A DNA stretch of 59,491 bases from Streptomyces griseoloalbus (GCA_014650015.1 BMUD01000035.1:1-59491), one strand, 5' to 3'; numbered from the stretch's first letter, positions 46,940-59,355 are shown. The notes: generated by a model not told the origin, from the letters alone. Translations and numbers: made by a program.

Positions 46940-47385
46940 TCGGCGGTGTCGTCCGTCTCGTCGTCGTCCGGCTTGCGGTACGGGTCGGCCTCGCCTGCGT
47001 ACGTGGCGCCCGCGGACGCCTCGCGCACCGCCGCGTCGGACTGGCGCGCCTTGTCGAGGAGGTCCTCGATGGTGCGCGCGGTGTCCGGCAGCGCGTCCAT
47101 GACGAAGGTCAGGGTCGGCGTGAATTTCACGCCCGCCGCCCGGCCCACCTCGGAGCGCAGGATGCCCTTGGCGCTCTCCAGTCCGGCGGTGGCGGCCTTG
47201 CGCTCCTCGTCGTCCCCGTACACGGTGTAGAAGACGGTCGCCTCCCTGAGGTCACCCGTCACCCGGGTGTCCGTGATGGTGACGTGCGAGCCGAGCCGCG
47301 GGTCCTTGATCCCGCGCTGCAGCTTCTGGGCCACCACCTCTCGGATGAGGTCCGCCAGCCTTTTCGCCCGCGCGTTGTCGGCCAC
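46936..47385 (-). CDS. rbfA: Ribosome-binding factor A
   Basis: A 149-aa KH-fold protein needed for 30S maturation. Marks are ADLIREVVAQKLQRGIKDPRLGSHVTITDTRVTGDLREATVFYTV and GILRSEVGRAAGVKFTPTLTFV. The C-terminal ~30 residues are a charged tail. GTG start with GGGAG upstream. It is coupled to truB and lies 49 bp downstream of the ylxP-like gene. Confidence 0.95.
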   Translation of the reverse strand: MADNARAKRLADLIREVVAQKLQRGIKDPRLGSHVTITDTRVTGDLREATVFYTVYGDDEERKAATAGLESAKGILRSEVGRAAGVKFTPTLTFVMDALPDTARTIEDLLDKARQSDAAVREASAGATYAGEADPYRKPDDDETDDTAE

Positions 47386-47434
47386 TGGTCCGTCTCCCGT
47401 TCTTTCCTGTCTGCGTATCTGTGGGCTGTGGTCG

Positions 47435-47728
47435 TCAGTCGTCTTCGCCGTGGAAGCGCCGCCTGACGGACAGCAGCTCCACCTCGGGGCGCCCGGCGAC
47501 CAGCCGCTCGCACCGGTCCAGCACGTCGGTCAGGTGCCCCGCGTCGCCGGACACCATGGCCAGGCCGATGACCGCCCTGCGATGGAGGTCCATGTGGTCC
47601 ACCTCGGCCGCGCTCACCGCGTACTTGCGCTGGAGCTCGGCGACGATCGGGCGGACGACGGAGCGCTTCTCCTTCAGCGACCGTACGTCGCCGAGGAGGA
47701 GGTCGAAGGACAGTGTCCCCACATACAT
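47435..47728 (-). CDS. ylxP: DUF503 (YlxP-like) protein
   Basis: A 97-aa protein: MYVGTLSFDLLLGDVRSLKEKRSVVRPIVAELQRKYAVSAAEVDHMDLHRRAVIGLAMVSGD. It has the ferredoxin-like fold typical of DUF503 and is usually found between infB and rbfA, as here. A ribosome-assembly link has been suggested for the family. The ribosome-binding site is weak (GGGTGAA), but the MYVGTLSFDL opening is family-typical, so the start is firm. Confidence 0.9.
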   Translation of the reverse strand: MYVGTLSFDLLLGDVRSLKEKRSVVRPIVAELQRKYAVSAAEVDHMDLHRRAVIGLAMVSGDAGHLTDVLDRCERLVAGRPEVELLSVRRRFHGEDD

Positions 47729-47872
47729 GTGTGCAACCGGTTCACCCGCCGGTCCGGGATCGATGGCCCCGCCATCCGTGGGCGGGGACATCAGAACCGT
47801 ACAACGAAGGGGGCGGACCGATCGACGGATATTGCGCCCGGGGGACGGCGCCGCCGCCCCCCGCACACACGA

Positions 47873-47906
47873 GCCGGCCGGCGGGACCGCGGTCCCGCCG
47901 GCCGGC
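47873..47906 (-). terminator. 34-bp perfect palindrome after infB
   Basis: The arms GCCGGCCGGCGGGACCG (47873-47889) and CGGTCCCGCCGGCCGGC (47890-47906) are exact complements with no spacer. As RNA this makes a long GC hairpin 15 nt beyond the infB stop, so it is probably the infB terminator. Confidence 0.75.
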
Positions 47907-47921
47907 ACACACCGTGGGGTG

Positions 47922-51002
<3,081 letters not shown>

Positions 51003-51187
51003 TTCGCTCCTCTGAGGTCCGGGTTGCGTCCGGACCGTCGCTAGTTCATGGGCGTACTCATCGCGTACTCATCGAGTGCTCATCGCAATCTCGACCTGCT
51101 TTCGACTCGCGAGGTACCAGACCGCACGGGGGGTTCCGTACAGCATGTTCTTACGTGTTGCCTGTCCAGTCGGCGGTAAGCCGCTGC

Positions 51188-51469
51188 TCAGCAACCTTGT
51201 GCCTGCTCGACGTAGTGGCGCAACGCCTTTACGTCGAGCGGTCCCGGGACGCGGAGCGCCCGCGGGAACGCCCTGCGGCGCACTGCCTGGTCGAGACAGA
51301 CCGGGACGGGGTGAACATACGCACCCCGGCCGGGCAGCGTACCGCGAGGATCCGGGACGCACGCGTCCTCGATCACCACGATCCGCAGCAGCTCGCTCTT
51401 GACCGCTCGCTCCCGGCACCCCACGCATGTGCGCTCGGGGCATACGCCAGCTCGTGTCCGGCCAGACAC
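51188..51469 (-). CDS. ylxR: YlxR-family (DUF448) nucleic-acid-binding protein
   Basis: A 93-aa protein with the family motif ERTCVGCRERAVKSELLRIV near the N-terminus and GRGAYVHPVPVCLDQAVRRRAFPRALR later. Basic surface; probably binds RNA. GTG start. It lies between nusA and infB, its usual position, as part of the rimP-nusA-ylxR-infB transcript. Confidence 0.9.
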   Translation of the reverse strand: MSGRTRAGVCPERTCVGCRERAVKSELLRIVVIEDACVPDPRGTLPGRGAYVHPVPVCLDQAVRRRAFPRALRVPGPLDVKALRHYVEQAQGC

Positions 51470-51646
51470 TCCTCAGTCTACCTCCCCGGAGCGACCTCAC
51501 CCTTACGGGGCAAGAATCGAACACGTGCCGCGAGCAAAGCTGTCGTGATCTCAGCGCCCTGCGGCTTGGATCTATTCCCCGGCCTAGGGCCTGTCCGACC
51601 ATTCGGGTCGTCGCCCGCGAAGCAGGCGGGAATCGTCAGACCGGCC

Positions 51647-52717
51647 CTAGTCCCTGGCCCGGTCCCTGGCCCGGTCCCCGGCCTGATCCCTCGCCCGGTC
51701 CCGTGCCTGATCCCTGGTCCGGTCCCCGGCCTGATCCCCGGTCTGTTCCGTGTCCGGCCGGATGTCGATCCGCCAGCCGGTCAGACGGGCGGCGAGACGG
51801 GCGTTCTGCCCCTCCTTGCCGATCGCCAGGGACAGCTGGTAGTCCGGCACGGTGACCCGGGCGGACCGGGCCGCCATGTCGACGATGTCCACCTTGGAGA
51901 CCCGCGCCGGCGACAGCGCGTTGGCCACCATCTCGCCCGGGTCGTCGGACCAGTCGACGATGTCGATCTTCTCGCCGTTCAGCTCGCCCATGACGTTGCG
52001 CACCCGGCCGCCCATGGGGCCGATGCAGGCGCCCTTGGCGTTCAGACCGGACCGCATGGACCGCACGGCGATCTTCGTGCGGTGACCGGCCTCACGGGCG
52101 ATCGCGGTGATCTCCACGGAGCCGTCGGCGATCTCCGGCACCTCCAGGGCGAACAGCTTCTTCACCAGGTTGGGGTGCGTGCGGGACAGGGTGACGGACG
52201 GACCGCGCACGCCCTTCGCCACCCGGACGACGTAGCTGCGCAGCCGCATGCCGTGCGGGTAGGTCTCGCCGGGCACCTGCTCCTGCACCGGCAGGATGGC
52301 CTCCAGCCTGCCGATGTCGACCAGTACGTTCTTCGGGTCGCGGCCCTGCTGGACCACGCCGGTGACGATGTCGCCCTCGCGGCCGGCGTACTCGCCGAGC
52401 GTCGCGTCGTCCTCGGCGTCGCGCAGGCGCTGCAGGATGACCTGCTTGGCCGTGGTGGCGGCGATACGGCCGAAGCCGGACGGGGTGTCGTCGAACTCGC
52501 GGGGCTCCTGGCCCTCCTCGAGGTCCTCGGGGTCCTCCTTCGCCCACACGGTCACGTGTCCGGTCTCCCGGTCGAGCTCCACGCGCGCGCGGCGACGGCT
52601 TCCCTCGGTGCGGTGGTAGGCGATGAGGAGGGCCGACTCGATCGCCTCGACCAGCAGGTCGAAGGAGATCTCCTTCTCCCGTACCAAGCCCCGCAGGGCG
52701 CTCATGTCAATGTCCAC
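51647..52717 (-). CDS. nusA: Transcription termination/antitermination protein NusA
   Basis: A 356-aa RNA-polymerase-associated factor. The N-terminal domain ([39 protein letters not shown]) is followed by S1 ([22 protein letters not shown]) and two KH domains ([53 protein letters not shown]). The core ends near residue 322. The last ~30 residues are a repeat tail (D-x-A-R/G-D units) encoded by short tandem repeats. ATG start, two bases from the rimP stop, so it is coupled to rimP. Confidence 0.96.
   Translation of the reverse strand: MDIDMSALRGLVREKEISFDLLVEAIESALLIAYHRTEGSRRRARVELDRETGHVTVWAKEDPEDLEEGQEPREFDDTPSGFGRIAATTAKQVILQRLRDAEDDATLGEYAGREGDIVTGVVQQGRDPKNVLVDIGRLEAILPVQEQVPGETYPHGMRLRSYVVRVAKGVRGPSVTLSRTHPNLVKKLFALEVPEIADGSVEITAIAREAGHRTKIAVRSMRSGLNAKGACIGPMGGRVRNVMGELNGEKIDIVDWSDDPGEMVANALSPARVSKVDIVDMAARSARVTVPDYQLSLAIGKEGQNARLAARLTGWRIDIRPDTEQTGDQAGDRTRDQARDRARDQAGDRARDRARD
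51650..51745 (-). repeat. Short tandem repeats at the 3' end of nusA
   Basis: Degenerate 12-nt units of the type CCTGGCCCGGTC / CCTGATCCC repeat about eight times in frame and encode the Asp/Arg/Ala/Gly/Gln tail of NusA. Slippage of these units would lengthen or shorten the tail without breaking the frame. Confidence 0.65.
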
Positions 52718-52719
52718 GG

Positions 52720-53241
52720 CTACGCCTCCTCTTCCTTCTTGTCGTTCTTCTTGTCGGACGCGTCGTCCTTGCGGTTGAACTCGACCTGGACGCGCGCCCT
52801 GGTGATGTCGTCGAAGGCGAGTCTGCGCGTGGTGGCCTTGCGGCCCTTCACACCCGGTACCTCGAGGTCGAGGCCTTCGTCGTCCGCCTCGATGATCCTG
52901 GCGACCAGTTCGCCGCCCTCGGCCAGCTGGAACCGCACCAGGCGGCCGGTGGCGCGCACGTAGTGGCGGTGCTCGGTGAGGAGGCGCTCCGCGCCCGGAG
53001 TCCCCACCTCGAGGGTGTACTCCCCGCTGCCCATCGCGTCTGTCTCGTCGAGCTTCGCCGAGAGCGCGCGGCTCACATCGGCGATCCGGTCCAGATCCGC
53101 ACCGGTGTCGGAGTCGACGACGACGCGCAGCACACGCTTGCGACCGACCGAGTCCACGGCGATCTCCTCGAGATCGAGGCCCTCGGAGCTGACGAGCGGT
53201 TCCAGAAGTGTTCGAAGCCTCTCGCTCTGGGTGGTGCTCAT
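52720..53241 (-). CDS. rimP: Ribosome maturation factor RimP
   Basis: A 173-aa protein for 30S assembly. It begins [47 protein letters not shown], with [26 protein letters not shown] in the middle. A Lys/Asp/Glu-rich tail ends it. ATG 53241 has GGAG nine bases upstream; the longer frame is not family-like. It heads the rimP-nusA-ylxR-infB operon and is divergent from the lipoprotein gene at 53449. Confidence 0.95.
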   Translation of the reverse strand: MSTTQSERLRTLLEPLVSSEGLDLEEIAVDSVGRKRVLRVVVDSDTGADLDRIADVSRALSAKLDETDAMGSGEYTLEVGTPGAERLLTEHRHYVRATGRLVRFQLAEGGELVARIIEADDEGLDLEVPGVKGRKATTRRLAFDDITRARVQVEFNRKDDASDKKNDKKEEEA

Positions 53242-53448
53242 CCGGGTGACTCCTCGGCCGCGTGTGCTGTTGTGGGATGGGGCGCGTGTCTGCTCAAAGG
53301 GTATCCGGTCGCGGAGGGTGTTGCCGTCCACCCGGTCACGGAGGGTGCCGATGACCGCTGTCGGGCGGGCGCCCGGGTACCGTGATCACGGGCCAGCGGC
53401 CCCTTCCCTTCGTCGCCCCGTTCGTACGAGCCCCCGAGGACGTCTGCC

Positions 53449-53976
53449 GTGCCGTTCCCCTCGTCTCCGCGCGCCCGTTCGGGGCTGCGCAGAAGGAGTC
53501 TGCTCGCCGTCGCTCCGGCGGCCTTGCTGGTGGCGGGTTGCTCCGCCGGGTCCGGGAGCTCCGGCGCCACCGGTGGCAGCCGCCCCTCGGCCGCCGACTG
53601 GGCACGCGCGCGTGCGGCCCGGGACAGCAGGGCGCTGGCCGAGCGGTACGACGCGGTCGTCGCCGCGCATCCGAAGCTGGCGGAGCGGCTGCGACCGCTG
53701 CGCGCGGAGGTCGTTCGGCACGCGCAGGCGTTCGGGGACACGGCGTCGGCGTCGCCGACCCCCTCCGGGCCGGTCCCGCCCTCGGCCTCCCCCTCGGCCG
53801 CCGTGCCCGCGAAGGAGAAGGAGGCCCTCGCCGAACTGGCCGCCGCCGAGCGGGAGATCGCGGACCGGCGTGCGAAGGCGCTGCTGGACGCGCCCGGTGA
53901 ACTGGCCCGTCTGCTGGCCTCGGTGGCGGCGGCCGGCGCGGCGCATGTGTATCTGCTGACGGAGGCGGGCCGGTGA
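53449..53976 (+). CDS. Putative lipoprotein, unknown function
   Basis: A 175-aa protein with GTG start. A twin-Arg-like basic start (RSGLRRRSLLAVAPAALLVAGC) ends in a lipobox VAGC (Cys at residue ~31). The mature part is helical and Ala-rich, with a Pro/Ser-rich break (~102-122). No catalytic motif is visible. The stop overlaps the next start by four bases, coupling it to the DUF4439 gene. This pair beside rimP is, from memory, conserved in Streptomyces. Confidence 0.8.
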   Translation: MPFPSSPRARSGLRRRSLLAVAPAALLVAGCSAGSGSSGATGGSRPSAADWARARAARDSRALAERYDAVVAAHPKLAERLRPLRAEVVRHAQAFGDTASASPTPSGPVPPSASPSAAVPAKEKEALAELAAAEREIADRRAKALLDAPGELARLLASVAAAGAAHVYLLTEAGR

Positions 53977-54437
53977 GCGAGGCGAAGGACCGGCAGTTGC
54001 GGGCCCTGCAGGCGGCCTTGGCGGCGGAGCACGCGGCGGTGTACGGCTACGGGGTCGTCGGCGGGCGGATCGGCAAGGACCGGCGCACCGAGGCACGGAC
54101 GGCGTACGACGCGCACCGGGCGCGCAGGGACGCGTTGGTGCGCGCGGTCGAGGACGCGGGCGGCGAGCCCGTCGCCGCCGCCGCGGGATACGCCCTGCCG
54201 TTCCCGGTGCCGGACGACGCGGCAGCGGTCCGGCTGGCGGCGGAGCTGGAGGACCGGGTGGCCGGGGTGTACGCCGACCTGGTGCGGCACAGCGCGGGCG
54301 AGCGGCGCCGGGGGGCCGCCGAGGCGATGCGGGAGGCGGCGGTGCGGTCGGTGCGCTGGAAGGGCGAGAGCGTAGCCTTCCCTGGGCTCGCCGAGCGGGC
54401 CGGTACGGCTCCGGGGAAGCCGGCGCCGACGGCGTGA
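53973..54437 (+). CDS. DUF4439 ferritin-like protein
   Basis: A 154-aa protein with GTG start overlapping the lipoprotein stop (GTGA). It is four-helix, with AALAAEHAAVYGYGVVGGRIG and ARTAYDAHRARRDALVRAVEDAG. The Glu-x-x-His pattern (EHAAVYGYG; AHRARRDAL) is typical of DUF4439/ferritin-like proteins that can bind a metal pair. No signal peptide, so it is cytoplasmic. Substrate and partner are unknown. Confidence 0.85.
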   Translation: MSEAKDRQLRALQAALAAEHAAVYGYGVVGGRIGKDRRTEARTAYDAHRARRDALVRAVEDAGGEPVAAAAGYALPFPVPDDAAAVRLAAELEDRVAGVYADLVRHSAGERRRGAAEAMREAAVRSVRWKGESVAFPGLAERAGTAPGKPAPTA

Positions 54438-54488
54438 CGTGACGGGGGCGGCAGGCACCGCGTACAGCAGGAAGGGAACGACTCGCGC

Positions 54489-55394
54489 ATGGTTTTCGAA
54501 CCGCCGCAGCGTCTGGTGAGGGCGCTCGGTGAGACGGCGCCCGAGGGTGACGACTGGCTGGCGGAGCTGCCGGAGGTGGCGCACGAGGCCGTCGCACAGC
54601 GCGAGTTGTCCGTGGAGCGGGTGCAGGTGCCCGGCGGGCGCAGCAGCCTGGTCGTGCTGGTCCGTAGGGCCGACGGCACGCCCGCCGTGCTGAAGCTGGC
54701 GCCGCGCCGGGCGCGCCCGGAGAGCGAGCGGGCCGCGCTGGCCCACTGGGGCGGCCGGGGGACGGTCGAGCTGCTGGAGCCGGCCTCCCCGGGAACCGAG
54801 GGCGTGCTGCTGCTGGAGCGGCTGCATCCGGACGTGTCGGTACGGTCGTTGCCGGAGGCGAAGGCGTTGCTGGAGGCCGCGGGGACGCTGCGCCGGCTCT
54901 GGGTGGATCCGCCGGAGGGGCACGGCTTCGAGACGGTGGCCGAGCGGACCGGGCGTCAGGCACGGGCGATGCGAGCGGGTGCGGCGGCCGACCCGGAGGT
55001 CGCTCCGCTGGTGGAGGCGGCGCTGGCCGCGCGCGAGGAGCTGTTGGCCGCGCCGCCGGAGCCCAAGCTGCTGCACGGCACGTTCCGGCAGAGCAAGGTG
55101 CTCGCCGGGGAGCGGATGCCGTGGCTGGCGGTGGGGCCGGATCCGGTGGTCGGCGAGTGCGCCTTCGACCTGGCCCGGCTGGTCCGCGACCGGGTGGAGG
55201 ACCTCATCGCCCAGACCTCAGGCGCCGCGACGACCCGCCGCCGGGTGAAGCGCCTCGCGGAGTCCCTGGAGGTCGACCGGGAACGCCTGACCGGCTGGAC
55301 CCTGTTCCGCTCGGTGGAGTCGGGCGTACGCGCCCGCCGTGTGGGCCGCGAACAGGACGCGGAACTCCTGCTGGAGTTCGCGGGCTGGCTCTGA
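54489..55394 (+). CDS. Aminoglycoside-phosphotransferase-like protein with degenerate catalytic site
   Basis: A 301-aa protein similar in layout to aminoglycoside 6-phosphotransferase/hydroxyurea-kinase family members. The N-lobe has K69 (AVLKLAP) and E80 (ESERAAL). The catalytic loop, normally HGDLHxxN, reads HGTFRQSK at 196-203 (Asp to Thr, Asn to Lys). The metal-binding segment, normally AIDPK, reads AVGPDP (Asp to Gly216). The later VGECAFDLARLVRDRV is family-typical. Three catalytic positions are therefore lost, so it is probably a pseudokinase. ATG with GGAAGGGA upstream. It is the third plus-strand gene after DUF4439. Confidence 0.8.
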   Translation: MVFEPPQRLVRALGETAPEGDDWLAELPEVAHEAVAQRELSVERVQVPGGRSSLVVLVRRADGTPAVLKLAPRRARPESERAALAHWGGRGTVELLEPASPGTEGVLLLERLHPDVSVRSLPEAKALLEAAGTLRRLWVDPPEGHGFETVAERTGRQARAMRAGAAADPEVAPLVEAALAAREELLAAPPEPKLLHGTFRQSKVLAGERMPWLAVGPDPVVGECAFDLARLVRDRVEDLIAQTSGAATTRRRVKRLAESLEVDRERLTGWTLFRSVESGVRARRVGREQDAELLLEFAGWL

Positions 55395-55655
55395 CGCCCG
55401 CGCCGCCCGGACTCGGGTGGCCGCCTCCGTGGTGGTGGCCGCGCAGCCCGTCGGAACCACCGCACAGACCCCTGCCGGCGGCCGCTCCCCCGCCGGAACC
55501 GGGCAGCGCCCGAACGCCGACGCCCGGTGCCGCGGCGATGGCGACGCGACCCGGGCCTTCCCCCGGACACCCACCACCGGCCCCGGCCCCCCCTACCGAC
55601 ACCAGACAGCCCCGGCACCCTCGTCCGTGCGGGCCCCACGCCCCGCGACCCGGGC

Positions 55656-55831
55656 GGGCGCACGCGTGAGTGCGGGCGCACGCGTGAGTGCGGGCGCACG
55701 CGTGAGTGCGGGCGCACGCGTGAGTGCGGGCGCACGCGTGAGTGCGGGCGCACGCGTGAGTGCGGGCGCACGCGTGAGTGCCGGGCGCGCGCGTGAGTGC
55801 TGGGCGCGAAAGCGGGCGCGCGCGTGAGTGC
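55656..55831. repeat. 18-bp tandem repeat array
   Basis: Seven perfect head-to-tail copies of GGGCGCACGCGTGAGTGC fill 55656-55781. Two degenerate copies (CGCGCGCG in place of CGCACGCG) follow at 55783-55800 and 55814-55831, with small interruptions. Each unit contains ACGCGT. It is in a noncoding spacer; 18 bp is a multiple of three but no gene is credible. Confidence 0.9.
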
Positions 55832-55952
55832 GGGCGCGCGCGGGCGTCGTTCCGGTGGTGCGGCAGCGTGCGCGCGCCGGCGAGGTCAGTGCGGGGTGCC
55901 GCAGGGCGTGCCGTCGGCCGGGGGCAGTGCGTGGTCCGGCCGCTGTGACGGG

Positions 55953-55980
55953 CCCGTGCGGCGCCGGGGCGCCGCACGGG
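55953..55980 (-). terminator. Hairpin terminator after proS
   Basis: CCCGTGCGGCGC (55953-55964) and GCGCCGCACGGG (55969-55980) form a perfect 12-bp stem with a 4-nt loop, 14 nt beyond the proS stop. Confidence 0.8.
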
Positions 55981-55994
55981 TCCGGGGTGGGAGG

Positions 55995-57695
55995 TCAGGC
56001 CGTCAGGCGGGCGATCGCTTCCTCGACCGGCAGTTCCTCGCGCTCGCCGGTGCGGCGGTCCTTGAGCTCCACGACGCCCTCGGCCGCGCGGCGGCCGGCG
56101 ACCAGGATGCGCGGGACGCCGATCAGTTCCGAGTCGGTGAACTTCACGCCCGGGGAGACGCCGGGGCGGTCGTCGACCAGGACGCGGACGCCGGCGGCGG
56201 ACAGCTTCTCGGAGACGTCGAGGGCCAGCTCGGTCTGGAGGGCCTTGCCGGCGGCGACCACGTGCACGTCGGCCGGGGCGACCTCCTGGGGCCAGCACAG
56301 GCCCTTGTCGTCGGCGGTCTGCTCGGCCAGGGCCGCCACCGCGCGGGAGACGCCGATGCCGTAGGAGCCCATGGTGACGCGGACCGGCTTGCCGTTCTGG
56401 CCGAGGACGTCGAGCTTGAGGGCGTCGGCGTACTTGCGGCCCAGCTGGAAGATGTGGCCGATCTCGATGGCGCGGTCGAGCTTGAGACCGGTGCCGCACC
56501 GGGGGCACGGGTCGCCCTCCTGCACCACCACGACGTCCACGTACTCGTCGACCTCGAAGTCGCGCCCGGCGACGATGTTCCTGGCGTGTGTGTCGGCCTG
56601 GTTGGCGCCCGTGATCCAGGCGGTGCCCGGCGCGACGCGCGGGTCGGCGACGTACTTCACCTTGTCCAGGCCCTGCGGGCCGACGTAGCCGCGCACCAGG
56701 TCGGGGCGGGCGGCGAAGTCCGCCTCGGTGACCATCTCGACCGTGGCCGGGGCGAAGTGCGCCTCGACCTTGCCCATGTCGACCTCGCGGTCGCCGGGAA
56801 CGCCCACGGCGACGATCTCGCCGTCGACCTTGACCAGCAGGTTCTTCAGCGTGGCCGAGGCCGGGACGCCGAGCTGGGCGGCGAGGGTCTCGATGGTCGG
56901 GGTGTCCGGGGTGGGGATGTCCTCGGCGGCCGGGACGCCGGAGGCGTCGACCGGCTTCAGCTGGTACGCGACCGCCTCGGTGTTCGCGGCGAAGTCGCAG
57001 TTCGGGCAGTCCGCGAAGGTGTCCTCGCCGGCCTCGGCGGGCGCGAGGAACTCCTCGGACTTGGAGCCGCCCATCGCGCCGGCGGTCGCGGCACAGATCC
57101 GGTAGTCGAGACCGAGGCGCTCGAAGATCCTCCGGTAGGCCTGGCGGTGCAGGGCGTAGGACCGGGCGAGACCCTCGTCCTCCAGGTCGAAGGAGTAGGA
57201 GTCCTTCATCAGGAACTCGCGGCCACGCAGGACGCCGGCCCGGGGGCGGGCCTCGTCGCGGTACTTGCTCTGGATCTGGTAGAGGATGACCGGCAGGTCC
57301 TTGTAGGAGGACGCCTGGTCCTTCACCATCAGGGTGAAGATCTCCTCATGGGTGGGGCCGAGGAGGTAGTCGCCGCCCTTGCGGTCCTGGAGGCGGAACA
57401 GCTCGGGGCCGTACTCGTCCCAGCGGCCGGTGGCCTCGTAGGGCTCACGCGGCAGCAGCGCGGGGAGCAGTACCTCCTGGGCGCCGATGGCGTCCATCTC
57501 CTCGCGGACGATGCGCTCGACGTTGCTGAGGACCTTCTTGCCGAGGGGCAGCCAGGTCCAGATGCCGGCGGCGGTGCGCCGCACGTAGCCGGCGCGGACG
57601 AGGAGCTTGTGGCTGAGGACCTCGGCGTCCGCCGGGTCGTCGCGCAGCGTCTTCGCCAACAACTGGGACATGCGCTGGACCGGTGCATTCGCCAT
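55995..57695 (-). CDS. proS: Prolyl-tRNA synthetase
   Basis: A 566-aa class II synthetase of the bacterial type. It begins [52 protein letters not shown]. Motif 2 lies around [19 protein letters not shown] and [31 protein letters not shown]. The editing (YbaK-like) insert follows mid-protein (~240-400), and motif 3 is [18 protein letters not shown], then the anticodon-binding domain. ATG start, usual length. It lies downstream of the two GNAT genes. Confidence 0.97.
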   Translation of the reverse strand: MANAPVQRMSQLLAKTLRDDPADAEVLSHKLLVRAGYVRRTAAGIWTWLPLGKKVLSNVERIVREEMDAIGAQEVLLPALLPREPYEATGRWDEYGPELFRLQDRKGGDYLLGPTHEEIFTLMVKDQASSYKDLPVILYQIQSKYRDEARPRAGVLRGREFLMKDSYSFDLEDEGLARSYALHRQAYRRIFERLGLDYRICAATAGAMGGSKSEEFLAPAEAGEDTFADCPNCDFAANTEAVAYQLKPVDASGVPAAEDIPTPDTPTIETLAAQLGVPASATLKNLLVKVDGEIVAVGVPGDREVDMGKVEAHFAPATVEMVTEADFAARPDLVRGYVGPQGLDKVKYVADPRVAPGTAWITGANQADTHARNIVAGRDFEVDEYVDVVVVQEGDPCPRCGTGLKLDRAIEIGHIFQLGRKYADALKLDVLGQNGKPVRVTMGSYGIGVSRAVAALAEQTADDKGLCWPQEVAPADVHVVAAGKALQTELALDVSEKLSAAGVRVLVDDRPGVSPGVKFTDSELIGVPRILVAGRRAAEGVVELKDRRTGEREELPVEEAIARLTA

Positions 57696-57767
57696 GGTTC
57701 TCGTACTCCTGCTGCGTCTGGGTGATGACAGGAGGTTAGCCGGGCGGCCGGGGGCGGTGGAAATCGG

Positions 57768-58334
57768 TTATGCGCGAAGGAGTGGCAGCGGGGCGCCCAT
57801 GACGGCGTAGGGCTTGGCGGCGCTGGGGAAATGGACCTGGCGGGCGAGGTCCCGGTAGCCGAGCGAGCGGTACAGGCGGCGGGCGGGACTCTCGATGTCG
57901 ATCGCGGAGAGGATCGAGCGGGGCTGGTCGGCGCCGTCGGTGATGGTGGTGATCAGGGCGCGGCCGATGCCGTGCTTCTGGTGGCGGGGATGCACGTGCA
58001 GCTCGGTGATGACGAACGAGTCGTCGAGCCAGTCCTCGTGGCCCTGGGCGCGCAGGTAGGGCTCGACGACGGTGGACCACCAGTGGGCGCGGTCGTTGGG
58101 CATGCCGTAGACGAAGCCGACCAGCCGGCCCCGGGTGGTGGCGCCGAAGGCCCGGGCGCCCGGAAAGGTCATGTGGCGCAGCACGATCTGCCGGCGCACG
58201 GCCACCTCGTCGGGACCGAGCCCGAACGCCACCGCCTGGACCGCCAGCGCCTCGTCGACGTGGCCGGGGAGGTCGAGTGGGCCGATCACGATGTCGTCGG
58301 GCTGGTGACGGCCGTGACCCGGAAAGCGCAGCAT
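57768..58334 (-). CDS. GNAT family N-acetyltransferase
   Basis: A 188-aa protein with the GNAT acetyl-CoA signature at ITELHVHPRHQKHGIGRALITTI (Q/RxxGxG/A as QKHGIG), and IDIESPARRLYRSLGYRDL at the C-terminal end. Substrate is unknown. ATG start with no strong ribosome-binding site; possibly translated through coupling with the upstream acetyltransferase 27 bp away. It lies between proS and the DUF4081-type acetyltransferase. Confidence 0.88.
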   Translation of the reverse strand: MLRFPGHGRHQPDDIVIGPLDLPGHVDEALAVQAVAFGLGPDEVAVRRQIVLRHMTFPGARAFGATTRGRLVGFVYGMPNDRAHWWSTVVEPYLRAQGHEDWLDDSFVITELHVHPRHQKHGIGRALITTITDGADQPRSILSAIDIESPARRLYRSLGYRDLARQVHFPSAAKPYAVMGAPLPLLRA

Positions 58335-58361
58335 GCCGGGGAGACTACAGGGGTTCCACGC

Positions 58362-59210
58362 TCAGAAGAGCACGCTCATGAAGGCGCCGACCTCCTGGAA
58401 GCCCACCTTCTCGTACGTTCTGCGGGCGGGGGTGTTGAAGTCGTTGACGTAGAGGCTCACCACGGGGGCGATCTCCGTCAGGGCGTAGCGCAGGACGGAC
58501 GCCATGCCGGGGGCGGCGACGCCCTTGCCCCGGTGTTCGGGAGCCACCCAGACGCCCTGGATCTGGCAGGCGCGGCCGGTCGCGGCACCGATCTCGGCCT
58601 TGAAGACGACCTTGCCGTCGGCGTCGAAGCGGGCGAAGGAGCGGCCCGCGCCGACGAGTTCGGCGACCCGGGCCTGGTAGAGCAGGCCGCCGTCACCGGC
58701 CAGCGGGGAGACGCCGACCTCCTCGGTGAACATCGCCACACACGCCGGCATGACCCTCTCCAGCTCGCCCTTGCGGACGCGGCGCACATACGGGTCCGGG
58801 GCGACGGCGTCGGGCATGCGGTCGGTGACCATGAGGGGCTGGTGGGTGCGGACCTCTCGGGCCGGGCCCCACTGGGGTTCGAGCAGTCGCCAGAGTGCTC
58901 GGGTGGCATCGGCCGGGCCGACGATGGAGGAGCAGCGGCGGCCGGCGCGGCGGGCGCGGTCGGCGAAGGCGCGGACGGCCCTGGGGGTGGCGCAGATGGG
59001 CACCAGGTTGGCGCCGGCGTAGCACAGTGACGTGAGGACGCCTCCCTCGTACCAGCCCCACATCTCGCCGCCGAGCCGCCACGGGTCCAGGCCCGCGACC
59101 TGGACCCGGGCCGTCACGAAGGCGTTCGCGACCGGCTCGCGGTCGAGTACGGCGAGGGCGGCGTCCAGGTCGCTCGGTTCGAGGACCCGGGATGTGGTCT
59201 GCGTCAACAA
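58362..59210 (-). CDS. DUF4081-type GNAT N-acetyltransferase
   Basis: A 282-aa protein. The N-terminal half (TSRVLEPSDLDAALAVLDREPVANAFVTARVQVAGLDPWRLGGEMWGWY) is the actinobacterial DUF4081 domain. The C-terminal half is GNAT, with IQGVWVAPEHRGKGVAAPGMASVL as acetyl-CoA site. I start at TTG 59210, giving MLTQTTSRVLEPSDL as in homologues I recall, with GAGG nine bases upstream; a GTG at 59225 would add five residues. It lies between ispG and proS, a conserved neighbourhood. Substrate unknown. Confidence 0.88.
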   Translation of the reverse strand: MLTQTTSRVLEPSDLDAALAVLDREPVANAFVTARVQVAGLDPWRLGGEMWGWYEGGVLTSLCYAGANLVPICATPRAVRAFADRARRAGRRCSSIVGPADATRALWRLLEPQWGPAREVRTHQPLMVTDRMPDAVAPDPYVRRVRKGELERVMPACVAMFTEEVGVSPLAGDGGLLYQARVAELVGAGRSFARFDADGKVVFKAEIGAATGRACQIQGVWVAPEHRGKGVAAPGMASVLRYALTEIAPVVSLYVNDFNTPARRTYEKVGFQEVGAFMSVLF

Positions 59211-59310
59211 AGTGCGGGGCCTCACACACTGGGGTCTGCTGTTTTCCGCACTGTACCCGCGGAAGCCGGGCAGCGCCGCCCTGCTTCGGCCCTCGACGGG
59301 CCTCGTCCTC

Positions 59311-59343
59311 GGCGCCGGACGGGCTGTCCGCCCGGCCGGCGCC
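59311..59343 (-). terminator. Hairpin terminator after ispG
   Basis: GGCGCCGG-a-CGGGC pairs with GCCCG-g-CCGGCGCC around a TGTCC loop (59311-59343), with one mismatch. It lies 12 nt beyond the ispG stop and separates it from the acetyltransferase gene. Confidence 0.75.
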
Positions 59344-59355
59344 GGCGGCAGTCCG

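Larger units (their letters stand above)
55395..55994. other. Repeat-rich intergenic region between convergent genes
   Basis: About 600 bp between the kinase-like gene and proS. It carries the 18-bp tandem repeat array and the proS terminator. Several long frames run through it, but they encode only low-complexity Arg/Gly/Pro or repeat-derived sequence, so no gene is called. Confidence 0.6.

Noticed and set aside
55656-55831. Considered as a CRISPR array
   Set aside because: The 18-bp units are directly adjacent with no spacers and no cas genes are nearby; it is a simple tandem repeat.
55797-57725. 642-aa plus-strand frame opposite proS
   Set aside because: Shadow of proS, starting inside the tandem repeat.
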